DNA from: an uncultured Treponema sp.
GTDB lineage: Bacteria > Spirochaetota > Spirochaetia > Treponematales > Treponemataceae
Direction: 5' to 3'
NCBI GenBank assembly: GCA_938045195.1
Contig: CALINC010000005.1
Location: 1-31,361, forward strand
DNA: 31,361 nt
Shown here piece after piece: positions 14,714-21,575 of the stretch; position 1 is the first letter of the stretch; the number at the start of each line of letters is the position of its first letter. The notes below the pieces were generated by a model. It ran no database searches. It was not told the DNA's origin and was given only the letters and a program-made list of their open reading frames with translations. A program made the translations under genes and the position numbers.

Positions 14714-14741
14714 TAAAGTTTTAGATTATTCTTTCCGATAA
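14714..14741 (+). promoter_or_regulatory. Sigma-28 (FliA) promoter of flaB1
   Basis: TAAAGTTT (14714-14721), 12-bp spacer, TCCGATAA (14734-14741), matching the enteric FliA consensus TAAAGTTT-N11-GCCGATAA closely. It puts the transcription start near 14748 and leaves a leader of about 70 nt. Confidence 0.75.
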
Positions 14742-14748
14742 ACAAAAA

Positions 14749-14765
14749 GAGGATTTTCTATCCTC
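14749..14765 (+). promoter_or_regulatory. First hairpin of the flaB1 leader
   Basis: GAGGAT/ATCCTC with a 5-nt loop lies right at the predicted 5' end of the FliA transcript. Such 5' stems often protect abundant mRNAs from decay. Confidence 0.5.
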
Positions 14766-14766
14766 A

Positions 14767-14788
14767 TACAAAGCAAGGATGCTTTGTA
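14767..14788 (+). promoter_or_regulatory. GGA-loop hairpin in flaB1 leader (candidate CsrA site)
   Basis: Perfect 8-bp stem TACAAAGC/GCTTTGTA with loop AAGGAT. The CAAGGATG across the loop matches the core of the CsrA SELEX consensus (CARGGAUG). A second GGA is in the Shine-Dalgarno at 14804-14810, 16 nt downstream, a two-site layout like that of the B. subtilis hag leader. Confidence 0.55.
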
Positions 14789-14816
14789 AAAAACATTATT
14801 CCAGGGAGGAATATCT

Positions 14817-15677
14817 ATGATTATCAATCACAACATGAGTGCGATGTTCGCACAGAGGACGCAGGGTGTTACCAATGTAGCAATCGGTAAAGACATCGAG
14901 AAACTTTCATCAGGTCTCCGCATTAACCGTGCGGGTGATGACGCTTCCGGTCTTGCAGTTTCCGAAAAAATGAGAAGCCAGATACGCGGCTTAAACCAAG
15001 CTTCAGCTAACGCATCTAATGGTATCAATTTTATTCAGGTAACCGAAGCCTATTTGCAGGAAACAACCGACATTATGCAGAGAATTCGTGAATTAGCGGT
15101 TCAGTCTTCAAACGGAATTTATTCGGCAGAAGACAGAATGCAGATTCAAGTTGAAGTTTCTCAGCTCGTTGCAGAAGTTGACCGCATTGCAAGTTCAGCC
15201 CAATTCAACGGTATGAATATGCTTACAGGGCGATTTGCGCGCGAAATGGGTGAAAACGTCGTTACTGCTTCTATGTGGTTCCATATCGGTGCTAACATGG
15301 ATCAGAGAATGCGTGTTTTTATCGGAACGATGACTGCTGCAGCTATCGGTATCCGCGAAGTAGGAAACGAAAAAATCATGTCTATCGAAACCGCCGATTC
15401 CGCAAACATGAGCATAGGAATGATTGATGAAGGTTTAAAGAAAATCAATAAGCAAAGAGCAGACCTCGGTGCTTATCAAAACAGAATGGAGCTTACTGTT
15501 GTAGGTATTGATATTGCAGCAGAAAATCTCCAAGCTGCCGAATCAAGAATTCGTGATGCGGATATGGCAAAGCAAATGGTAGAATACACAAAGAATTCTA
15601 TCCTTTCCAATACCGGAATCGCAATGCTTGCACAGGCTAATAATAACAGCCAGCAGGTAATGTCTTTACTCCGATAA
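14817..15677 (+). CDS. flaB1: Periplasmic flagellar filament core protein FlaB1
   Basis: 286 aa, same length as FlaB1 of other treponemes. Flagellins of this class form the core of the periplasmic flagella. The N-terminal D0/D1 (MIINHNMSAMFAQRT...EKLSSGLRINRAGDDASGLAVSEK) and C-terminal D1/D0 (NLQAAESRIRDADMAKQMV...AMLAQANNNSQQVMSLLR) are fully conserved. The short middle (residues about 140-205) has MWFHIGANMDQR. The VEVSQL motif near residue 110 is the site reported to carry the flagellin glycan in T. denticola. It is transcribed from the FliA promoter and has the strong ribosome site GGGAGG. The FlaB1 rather than FlaB2 call rests on length and neighbours. Confidence 0.9.
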   Translation: MIINHNMSAMFAQRTQGVTNVAIGKDIEKLSSGLRINRAGDDASGLAVSEKMRSQIRGLNQASANASNGINFIQVTEAYLQETTDIMQRIRELAVQSSNGIYSAEDRMQIQVEVSQLVAEVDRIASSAQFNGMNMLTGRFAREMGENVVTASMWFHIGANMDQRMRVFIGTMTAAAIGIREVGNEKIMSIETADSANMSIGMIDEGLKKINKQRADLGAYQNRMELTVVGIDIAAENLQAAESRIRDADMAKQMVEYTKNSILSNTGIAMLAQANNNSQQVMSLLR

Positions 15678-15726
15678 AAAAAATCTTAGGATTTTTAAAA
15701 TTCGGTTGATTTTTTTTAAAATGCTC

Positions 15727-15755
15727 TTGTAAATTTTTCTTTATAAGAGTATAAT
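15727..15755 (+). promoter_or_regulatory. Sigma-70 promoter upstream of flaB3
   Basis: TTGTAA (15727-15732), 17-bp spacer, TATAAT (15750-15755). It would give flaB3 its own transcript with a leader of about 250 nt. The same -35/-10 pair with the same spacing occurs before tsaB. Confidence 0.55.
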
Positions 15756-15757
15756 AG

Positions 15758-15794
15758 ACATATACAGGGAAGATTGAATTTTCCCTGTATATGT
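15758..15794 (+). terminator. Long hairpin between flaB1 and flaB3
   Basis: Perfect 14-bp stem ACATATACAGGGAA/TTCCCTGTATATGT with a 9-nt loop. It could end flaB1 transcripts, although no T-run follows, or form the 5' end of the flaB3 transcript that starts at about 15762. Confidence 0.5.
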
Positions 15795-15870
15795 GATCTT
15801 TGAAATGCCTTTTAGGAAAGCCTTTTTGGAGCTATTCCTTTAAGGATGATCCTTTTGAAGCCCTGTACCG

Positions 15871-15910
15871 CAGTATTATCTGTAATTTATGTAAATTATA
15901 GATAATACTG
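15871..15910 (+). promoter_or_regulatory. 40-nt palindrome in the flaB3 leader
   Basis: CAGTATTATCT/AGATAATACTG with inner TAATTTA/TAAATTA. The segment GTAATTTAT can alternatively pair with ATAAATTAC at 15917-15925, so two exclusive folds are possible. Confidence 0.45.
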
Positions 15911-15970
15911 TGTTTATAAATTACATAAAAGGCGCAAAATTTTATGCAGTTTATAATTTACGGGAATTGA

Positions 15971-15985
15971 CGGCAAAGGATGCCG
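15971..15985 (+). promoter_or_regulatory. GGA-loop hairpin in flaB3 leader (candidate CsrA site)
   Basis: Perfect 5-bp stem CGGCA/TGCCG with loop AAGGA, followed 14 nt later by the Shine-Dalgarno AGGAGGG (15999-16005). Same layout as in flaB1 with a different stem sequence. Confidence 0.5.
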
Positions 15986-16010
15986 GATTATAGACTTCAG
16001 GAGGGTCATT

Positions 16011-16868
16011 ATGATTATTAATCACAATATGAGTGCAATGTTTGCACAACGACAGGGGGGAGTCAACGAACTTTATCTTGCCAAGAATATTGAAAAACTT
16101 TCCAGTGCGGAAAGAATTAACAGAGCCGGCGACGATGCTTCCGGTTTGGCAGTGTCCGAAAAGATGAGAAGCCAAATTAGAGGTTTAAATCAAGCCGGTC
16201 AAAATATTCAAAACGGCGTTTCGTTTATTCAAGCAACCGAAGGTTACTTGGGCGAAACAACCGACATAGTGCAGAGATTAAGGGAGTTAGCAATTCAGGC
16301 TTCAAACGGAATTTATTCGGCAGAAGACAGAATGCAGATACAGGTCGAAGTTTCACAGCTTGTTGACGAAGTAGACAGAATTGCAAGCCATGCTCAGTTT
16401 AACGGAATGAATATCCTGACAGGGCGTTTTGCAAAAGATGCAGTAACAGGACCTATGCAGCTCCATGTCGGTGCAAATATGGATCAAAGAGAAGCAATCT
16501 TTATCGGAACCATGACGGCAACAGCACTCGGTATCATCGGCGCACAGCAGGGCGGTGAAGATGCTATGATTTCAATGTCTTCGGTAGACGGCGCAAATAT
16601 GGCATTGGGAACCCTTGATAATGCTTTAAAGCAGATCAATAAACAAAGAGCTGACCTCGGTGCATATCAAAATAGATTCGAAATGGCATATAACGGGATT
16701 GCGATCGCTTCCGAAAATATGCAGGCTGCCGAATCGCGAATAAGAGATGCTGATATGGCAAAAGAAATGGTTGACTATACAAAGAACCAAATCTTGATCC
16801 AGTCGGGAACTGCAATGCTTGCTCAAGCCAATACACAGCCTCAGTCTGTTATCAGGCTCCTTCAGTAG
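16011..16868 (+). CDS. flaB3: Periplasmic flagellar filament core protein FlaB3
   Basis: 285 aa, the FlaB3 length in treponemes. The D0/D1 ends match FlaB1 and the middle carries MQLHVGANMDQREAIFIGTMTATALG. VEVSQL is present near residue 110. One oddity is SSAERINRAGDDASG at about 31-45, where FlaB1 and most flagellins have SSGLRINRAGDDASG. The ATG at 16011 has AGGAGGG 5-6 nt upstream. Placement between flaB1 and flaG-fliD agrees with the treponemal order. Its last codons are part of a 23-bp unit that is repeated three times into the 3' flank. A FliA promoter was not found; a sigma-70-like one is. Confidence 0.88.
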   Translation: MIINHNMSAMFAQRQGGVNELYLAKNIEKLSSAERINRAGDDASGLAVSEKMRSQIRGLNQAGQNIQNGVSFIQATEGYLGETTDIVQRLRELAIQASNGIYSAEDRMQIQVEVSQLVDEVDRIASHAQFNGMNILTGRFAKDAVTGPMQLHVGANMDQREAIFIGTMTATALGIIGAQQGGEDAMISMSSVDGANMALGTLDNALKQINKQRADLGAYQNRFEMAYNGIAIASENMQAAESRIRDADMAKEMVDYTKNQILIQSGTAMLAQANTQPQSVIRLLQ

Positions 16869-16923
16869 CAAAGAGCAAGCTCTTTCAACACTAAAGAGCA
16901 AGCTCCTTCAGTAGCAAAGAGCA
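16856..16923 (+). repeat. Three tandem 23-bp units over the flaB3 stop codon
   Basis: Units at 16856-16878, 16879-16901 and 16902-16923. Each has GCTC(C/T)TTCA at its start and AAAGAGCA at its end. Units 1 and 3 are identical over 22 bp and both include CTCCTTCAGTAG, the last codons and stop of flaB3. Unit 2 differs at several positions. The unit borders form small AAGAGC-AA-GCTCTT palindromes. Confidence 0.85.
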
Positions 16924-17003
16924 GTAGAACGATATTTAAACAGGCAAGGAAAACAAGAGATAACCGGATGTCATCTCTTAATGTTTAGAATTGTCTAAAT
17001 CTT

Positions 17004-17040
17004 AGGAAGCGGAAGATGCGCCCTTCTTCTTCCTTTTTTT
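17004..17040 (+). terminator. Terminator downstream of flaB3
   Basis: AGGAAGCGGAAG pairs with CTTCTTCTTCCT (a few mismatches) and runs into seven T residues. It separates flaB3 from flaG. Just before it, 16955-16979 forms another stem AAGAGAT/ATCTCTT whose loop contains ACCGGATGT. Confidence 0.65.
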
Positions 17041-17085
17041 AAGAGCTGATGCTTTTAATGTATAACGAATACTTTTTATATTACG

Positions 17086-17101
17086 CTGTCATGGATGACA
17101 G
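17086..17101 (+). promoter_or_regulatory. GGA-loop hairpin before flaG (candidate CsrA site)
   Basis: Perfect 6-bp stem CTGTCA/TGACAG with loop TGGA, followed by the flaG ribosome site ATGGAGG (17112-17118). Third flagellar leader with a GGA-displaying hairpin. Confidence 0.4.
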
Positions 17102-17123
17102 TTAATGAGCCATGGAGGTTTTT

Positions 17124-17498
17124 ATGAGTATAGAAGTAAGCGGTATAGGGCATCAAGCGGCATTGCAAATTAAGCGCAGAGAACCGTCCGTTAATACGGC
17201 TCTCAAAGCGGCTGTAAGTGCAATAAAGCAGTTGGAAGATGAAGAAAAAAGCAATGCTGAAGCCCGTATTGCCGATACGAAAGCAGTTTCAAAAGCGGTA
17301 GAAGAAATACAAAAACTCTGCGATATGTGTGGCCGCAAATTGCAATTTAGGGTAAATAATGATACAAATCAAATTGTCGTAAAAGTAATAGATACAAGTA
17401 CCGACAAAGTTATTCGGGAAATTCCTTCCGAAGAGATTCAGAGGCTGCGGGCAAGGATTAGGGAAACAGTAGGGCTTTTATTCGACGAAACAATATAA
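17124..17498 (+). CDS. flaG: FlaG-family flagellar protein
   Basis: 124 aa from the ATG at 17124; the ATG at 17112 is itself part of the GGAGG site. Residues 75-124 are the FlaG domain (LQFRVNNDTNQIVVKVID, DKVIREIPSEEIQRLRARI). The first 70 residues are a less conserved, helical, Glu/Lys/Ala-rich region. FlaG proteins are encoded next to fliD in many bacteria and affect filament length or assembly. The stop is 18 bp before fliD, so they form one operon. Two cysteines (LCDMCG) precede the FlaG domain. Confidence 0.85.
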   Translation: MSIEVSGIGHQAALQIKRREPSVNTALKAAVSAIKQLEDEEKSNAEARIADTKAVSKAVEEIQKLCDMCGRKLQFRVNNDTNQIVVKVIDTSTDKVIREIPSEEIQRLRARIRETVGLLFDETI

Positions 17499-17516
17499 AC
17501 TCATCAAGGCGGAACA

Positions 17517-19517
17517 ATGTCGGATTTAAGTATACCCGGAGTAAACGGTACTTACGAAAAACTTGTAGAAGCTCTTATGAAAAAAGAGCGTATACCAAGA
17601 GACAGAGAAGCGGAGTCTCTTGCGCATTTAAAGCTGCAAGACGAATCTTGGCGGCAGGTAAACAAATTTTCTCTTGAAGTGCGGGATATTGCGCGTAATC
17701 TCTATTCTTTTAATAATCCTTTTGTAGAAAAAATTGTAGAATCCACAAACGAACGTTCAATTACAGCAACGGCTTCACGTTCAGCGAAAGATCAAATTGC
17801 AAAATTAACGGTAATACAAACGGCTCAAGCCGATAAATTCCTATCAAATGAGATAGATAAAGATTTTGAAATAAAAAAAGGAAAATATACTTTTACTGTT
17901 GGAGAAAAAAGTTTTTCCGTAAATTGGAAAGGCGGGAAATATAAGGGCTTTATCGACCTAATAAATTCCAGAGGCAAAGATATTTTACATATAAGTGAAA
18001 TAAAAATTACCTCTGAAAAAAAAGCTCTTTTATTTGCTTCGGAAATTTCAGGTGAAGCAAACAGGCTTGGATTCGATGATGACGCTCTTGATTTGGCATT
18101 GAACATAGGCTTGATTAAACAAAACGATTCTTCTGCAATACAGGCAAAAATAACCCAAAATGAAGTAAAAGCGGAATCTTCGCAAAAAATTCCTTTTTCA
18201 GAAATTGTAAGGGCAAAAGACCAATACGTAATGGAGCTTAACCTTTCGGTACATACTCCGGTACATGAGGACAACATCGGCAGCGCATCGCAGCATGAGG
18301 GGGCAGGGGAGACTGCCGGTGAGATATATGAACAAATAGGTTCTATTTCGTATAAAGGTATTGTTATTCAAAATGAAACATCTAAAGACGGGTTAGACAC
18401 ACAGACTGCTTTACAAAACGGTATAACTGAAGCGGCTTCTTTAGATACCGAAAAGAGCGATATGAATATTTTGGCATTGGAATCTTCCCGCGGGGTGCTT
18501 ATTCCTCTGCCTTCGTTATCCGATACCGAAGCGGTACAAACCGTAACAATTCCGCTTTCCGAATACGGCGATGTAAAAGCTCTTGCCGTAAATAATAATA
18601 ACGGCAATAAAAGCGTAACAATAGACTCAATCAAAATATATAATCCTAAAGCTGCCGGCGGCTATATTCCGGTAAATGCAGTTTCTTCAGCGCAGGATGC
18701 CGTTATCAATTTTGAGGGGATTCAAATTAAGCGGGATAAAAACGATATAGATGATTTAATTCCCGGTGTTACGCTGCATGTGCATGAGGCTTCCGAAAAA
18801 CAGGAAAAAATTACCATTAAGCCGGATGTTGAAGCCGCAAAAAATTCCATAATAGAATTTATTGCAAAATATAACCGCCTTTTGGCTCAAATAAATATTT
18901 TAACGCAAAGACAGCCTGAAATAATAGATGAGCTAACCTACCTTTCGGCTGAAGAAACGGAGGACGCTCAAAAAAAACTCGGACTGATGTACGGAGATTC
19001 AACCTTGCATACCTTGAAAAACAATTTACGTCAACTGGTAAGTATGCCTTATAAAAGCTCCGAAGATGCCGAGTTGTTTATGTTTTCGCAAATGGGCATT
19101 TCCACAAAATCGGAACAGACCGGCGGAATAGACGTTTCACAGCTGCGCGGTTATTTGGAAATAGACGAAAAAAAACTCGATGCGGCTTTAAATAGTAATA
19201 TGGAAGCGGTAAAGCTGTTTTTCGGCTTTGATTCTGACGGAGATATTCTTGTCGATTCGGGGCTTGCCCATTCCATATATGAACAAATAAATCCGTATAC
19301 ACAGCGCGGAGGCATTTTGGGCATAAAAACCGACGGTTTAAAGCCGAAAATGGAATCTTCTCAAAAACGTATAGAAAATTATGACAAAAAACTTGAAGAA
19401 AAAGAAAAGGCTCTGCGTAAAAAATACGGACTTATGGAAGGTACCTTGAAAAACCTAAATAAACAGTCTCAAACTATCGATAATTTTAATAAGCAAAATC
19501 AAAACAAAAATAAATAA
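17517..19517 (+). CDS. fliD: Flagellar filament cap protein FliD
   Basis: 666 aa, in the range of treponemal FliD. This hook-associated protein 2 caps the filament and helps flagellins fold at the growing tip. The FliD N-terminal domain is recognisable at 1-100 (LSIPGVNGTYEKLVEALMKKERIP, SLAHLKLQDESWRQVNKF). The C-terminal domain spans about 440-650 (KNSIIEFIAKYNRLLAQINILT, MPYKSSEDAELFMFSQMGIST, GGILGIKTDGLKPKMESSQKRIENYDKKLEEKEKALRKKY in blocks), ending in a coiled-coil and an Asn/Gln/Lys tail. The middle, 220-400, is poorly conserved. AAGGCGG precedes the ATG. The next gene begins 11 bp on. Confidence 0.92.
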   Translation: MSDLSIPGVNGTYEKLVEALMKKERIPRDREAESLAHLKLQDESWRQVNKFSLEVRDIARNLYSFNNPFVEKIVESTNERSITATASRSAKDQIAKLTVIQTAQADKFLSNEIDKDFEIKKGKYTFTVGEKSFSVNWKGGKYKGFIDLINSRGKDILHISEIKITSEKKALLFASEISGEANRLGFDDDALDLALNIGLIKQNDSSAIQAKITQNEVKAESSQKIPFSEIVRAKDQYVMELNLSVHTPVHEDNIGSASQHEGAGETAGEIYEQIGSISYKGIVIQNETSKDGLDTQTALQNGITEAASLDTEKSDMNILALESSRGVLIPLPSLSDTEAVQTVTIPLSEYGDVKALAVNNNNGNKSVTIDSIKIYNPKAAGGYIPVNAVSSAQDAVINFEGIQIKRDKNDIDDLIPGVTLHVHEASEKQEKITIKPDVEAAKNSIIEFIAKYNRLLAQINILTQRQPEIIDELTYLSAEETEDAQKKLGLMYGDSTLHTLKNNLRQLVSMPYKSSEDAELFMFSQMGISTKSEQTGGIDVSQLRGYLEIDEKKLDAALNSNMEAVKLFFGFDSDGDILVDSGLAHSIYEQINPYTQRGGILGIKTDGLKPKMESSQKRIENYDKKLEEKEKALRKKYGLMEGTLKNLNKQSQTIDNFNKQNQNKNK

Positions 19518-19528
19518 AGAGGTAAAAT

Positions 19529-20122
19529 ATGAAAATAAAACTTGACGGAAAGGACTTCGCATTTAAACTTGAAGATGAACATTTCATCGGAGAAGTTTTA
19601 GGTAAAATTGAAGAGGCTTGCAAGGCTGAAAAATGTACCGTTACGCAAGTGCATATAAACGGAAAAAACATAGCACCGGAAGAATTGGATACTCTCTTTA
19701 AAAAATCGGCTGACGAAGATATAACTTTGGAACTTTTTACGATAAACGGTATGGAAGTAAAAAATATGATGAAAGAAATGGGGAAAAAATTTATTAAAAA
19801 TGCGGAAGAAATGGAAAGTATTCCAATAAAAATACAGAACGGAAAAGATGCGGAAGCGGTTTCATTAATTGAAAATTTTACCGTTAATTTGCACGATTTT
19901 TATAGTGCGGTAAAACTTTTGGATATTGCCGATATTCCCGAAACCGAAAAATTCGGCGAAAAAACTATTCCCGAATATCATAAAGAACTTTTTGATATGC
20001 TTAATAATATTCTTGCGGCAATACAAAATAAAGATAGTGTAGAAATTTCAGATATTGCAGAATATGAGCTCTCCCCTCTTGTCAAAAACCTTGGAAATGG
20101 GTTATTATCTATAGAAGTTTAA
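19529..20122 (+). CDS. Unknown protein in the fliS/fliT position after fliD
   Basis: 197 aa, soluble, acidic. Residues 1-75 look like alternating strands and a helix with a beta-grasp feel (MKIKLDGKDFAFKLEDE, CTVTQVHINGKNI, ITLELFTING). Residues 76-197 are mostly helical (MKEMGKKFIKNAEEME, SLIENFTVNLHDFYSAVKLLDIA, YHKELFDMLNNILAAIQNK). It starts 11 bp after fliD with AGAGG before the ATG, so it is in the same operon. In most bacteria the flagellin chaperone fliS follows fliD; no classic FliS is seen here. A chaperone or assembly role is an inference from context only. Confidence 0.7.
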   Translation: MKIKLDGKDFAFKLEDEHFIGEVLGKIEEACKAEKCTVTQVHINGKNIAPEELDTLFKKSADEDITLELFTINGMEVKNMMKEMGKKFIKNAEEMESIPIKIQNGKDAEAVSLIENFTVNLHDFYSAVKLLDIADIPETEKFGEKTIPEYHKELFDMLNNILAAIQNKDSVEISDIAEYELSPLVKNLGNGLLSIEV

Positions 20123-20143
20123 CAAAGTAAGCTGGAGAAAATA

Positions 20144-20410
20144 ATGATAGTTTCCGAAATAAAGGACATTGTAATAAAAGACAGCCATATTTACTACCGC
20201 CAAATTTTTACAGCAGTTGCAGTATATTCAATATTGGGTACGGAAAAGCCGGGTAAGATTGAGTTTATTGTAGAACACAAACCTACCGGTGAAACCGAAA
20301 TACAAGTTAAAATGATAGATAAACTCGACTATCCTGTTTTACAAGTTATGATGGATTTAAAAAATGCAATCCGTAAATTGATTCAAAATGAGCAGCTTCC
20401 TAAACCATAA
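20144..20410 (+). CDS. Small unknown protein of the fliD operon
   Basis: 88 aa. The pattern is beta-rich for the first 65 residues (IVIKDSHIYYRQIF, KIEFIVEHKPTGETEIQVKMID) and ends in an amphipathic helix (VLQVMMDLKNAIRKLIQNE). No signal or membrane segment. CTGGAG is placed a few bases before the ATG. It lies 21 bp after the 197-aa gene and meets tsaE. No family recognised. Like its neighbour it is a candidate flagellar accessory factor by position. Confidence 0.7.
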   Translation: MIVSEIKDIVIKDSHIYYRQIFTAVAVYSILGTEKPGKIEFIVEHKPTGETEIQVKMIDKLDYPVLQVMMDLKNAIRKLIQNEQLPKP

Positions 20411-20414
20411 AACT

Positions 20415-20840
20415 ATGGAATTTACTTTAAAATCACAAGATGAGACATTAGCATTAGGAAAAAAGTTCGGCGAAAAGCTGAATAAAGGCGATGTGGTTGC
20501 ATTGGACGGCACATTGGCTGCCGGTAAAACGTATTTTACAAAAGGGATTGCTCAGGGGCTGGGCATAGAAGACGAAATAACAAGCCCTACATTTACTATC
20601 GTGTCCGAATATTCGGGCAGACTGCACTTATACCACATTGATGTTTACCGCTTGGACGGAACGGAAGATTTCTTAGATTTAGGGGCGGAAGAAATGCTTT
20701 ACGGTACCGGCGTATGCGTAATTGAGTGGAGTGAAAAAGTAAAAGACATCTTACCAAAAAATACGATTTATGTAAAAATATTGATAAATGAAGACTTTTC
20801 GCGGAAAATAATTATTTCAAAGGAGATAAATGATAATTAA
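20415..20840 (+). CDS. tsaE: tRNA t6A modification ATPase TsaE
   Basis: 141 aa from the ATG at 20415; a start at 20388 inside the previous gene would add 9 residues, and neither has a clear Shine-Dalgarno. TsaE is the ATPase that works with TsaB and TsaD to make the universal N6-threonylcarbamoyl adenosine at A37 of tRNAs. The P-loop is GTLAAGKT at 32-39 (GDLGAGKT in most bacteria, so two changes outside the invariant Gly-Lys-Thr). SPTFTIVSEY and YHIDVYRL are typical, and VIEWSEKVKDILP ends the core. It is followed by tsaB. Confidence 0.92.
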   Translation: MEFTLKSQDETLALGKKFGEKLNKGDVVALDGTLAAGKTYFTKGIAQGLGIEDEITSPTFTIVSEYSGRLHLYHIDVYRLDGTEDFLDLGAEEMLYGTGVCVIEWSEKVKDILPKNTIYVKILINEDFSRKIIISKEINDN

Positions 20841-20845
20841 GGGAC

Positions 20846-20874
20846 TTGTAATTTCGCCCTAAGTGAGATATAAT
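20846..20874 (+). promoter_or_regulatory. Sigma-70 promoter before tsaB
   Basis: TTGTAA (20846-20851), 17-bp spacer, TATAAT (20869-20874). It could give tsaB and the HD-GYP gene expression independent of the flagellar operon. Confidence 0.6.
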
Positions 20875-20897
20875 TTTACTGGGAGTAGTTTGAACTT

Positions 20898-21560
20898 ATG
20901 AATACGGTTTGCATAGACACAAGTTCCGAAAGTATTGCAATTACGGCTGCCGGAAAATTAGGTTTGTTTACCTGCATTTACAAACCTGCAAATAAACGGC
21001 ATTCCGCATTGCTGATTTCCTCAATTGAATATGCAGTAAAAGAGGCAGGTTTTGATATTGACCAAACGGAGATTATTGTATGTCCGCAAGGGCCTGGCGG
21101 CTTTACGGGATTAAGGCTTGCATATTCCGCCGCAAAAGCAATTCATCTAAAAACGAATGCAAAGATGTATTGTATACCGATCCTTGATGCAATACATTTT
21201 AATGTCGGTAAAAATTTTCCCCAGTCTATTTCCATAATTGATGCAAAAAGGGATAGGTTTTATACCAAGTTGTTTAATGATGGAATTTGTTCGGAAGCTG
21301 CCGACATACCGGCAGTTAAAGCCTTAGAATTGGCAGATTTATCTAAAATATGCGCCGTATGCGGTTTCGGAACGGATAAGTTTAGAACAGACCTTTTAGA
21401 TTCCGGGCATATTCATGTTGATAATTTAGTTTTTATAGAACTAAAGCCCGAAATTTTATCCCAAATTATGTTGGAGTATATTTGTTCAACGGAAAAACGA
21501 ATTGAAATCAAGGACTATGACGGTCCTATGTATATCAGAAAAAGTGATGCAGAAGAATAG
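20898..21560 (+). CDS. tsaB: tRNA t6A biosynthesis protein TsaB
   Basis: 220 aa, typical. TsaB is the non-catalytic ASKHA-fold partner that dimerises with TsaD. Visible: MNTVCIDTSSESIAITA at the start, KRHSALLISSIEYAVKEAG, then the signature PQGPGGFTGLRLAYSAAKAI at about 64-83 (most have GPGSFTGLR). GGGAG lies 12 nt before the ATG. A plausible internal promoter sits in the 57-bp gap after tsaE. The HD-GYP gene follows after 15 bp. Confidence 0.92.
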   Translation: MNTVCIDTSSESIAITAAGKLGLFTCIYKPANKRHSALLISSIEYAVKEAGFDIDQTEIIVCPQGPGGFTGLRLAYSAAKAIHLKTNAKMYCIPILDAIHFNVGKNFPQSISIIDAKRDRFYTKLFNDGICSEAADIPAVKALELADLSKICAVCGFGTDKFRTDLLDSGHIHVDNLVFIELKPEILSQIMLEYICSTEKRIEIKDYDGPMYIRKSDAEE

Positions 21561-21575
21561 AAAAGGAATTTTGAG

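Larger units (their letters stand above)
14376..14816. other. Intergenic region with tandem structured repeat and flaB1 leader
   Basis: 441 bp without a gene. The 99-codon frame across it is an accident of the tandem repeat. Contents from left to right: repeat copy 1, repeat copy 2, the FliA promoter (14714-14741), and the flaB1 leader with two hairpins and a strong ribosome site. Confidence 0.8.
15678..16010. other. flaB1-flaB3 intergenic region with promoter and structured leader
   Basis: 333 bp without a gene. It holds a weak stem AAAATC/GATTTT just after flaB1, a sigma-70 promoter (15727-15755), a 14-bp stem (15758-15794), a 40-nt near-perfect palindrome (15871-15910) and a GGA-loop hairpin (15971-15985) before the flaB3 ribosome site. 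It is strongly A+T-rich. Confidence 0.7.

Noticed and set aside
15967..15994. TTGACG-N16-TATAGA as a flaB3 promoter
   Set aside because: Transcription would begin inside the Shine-Dalgarno; the promoter at 15727 fits better and the segment is better explained by the GGA hairpin.
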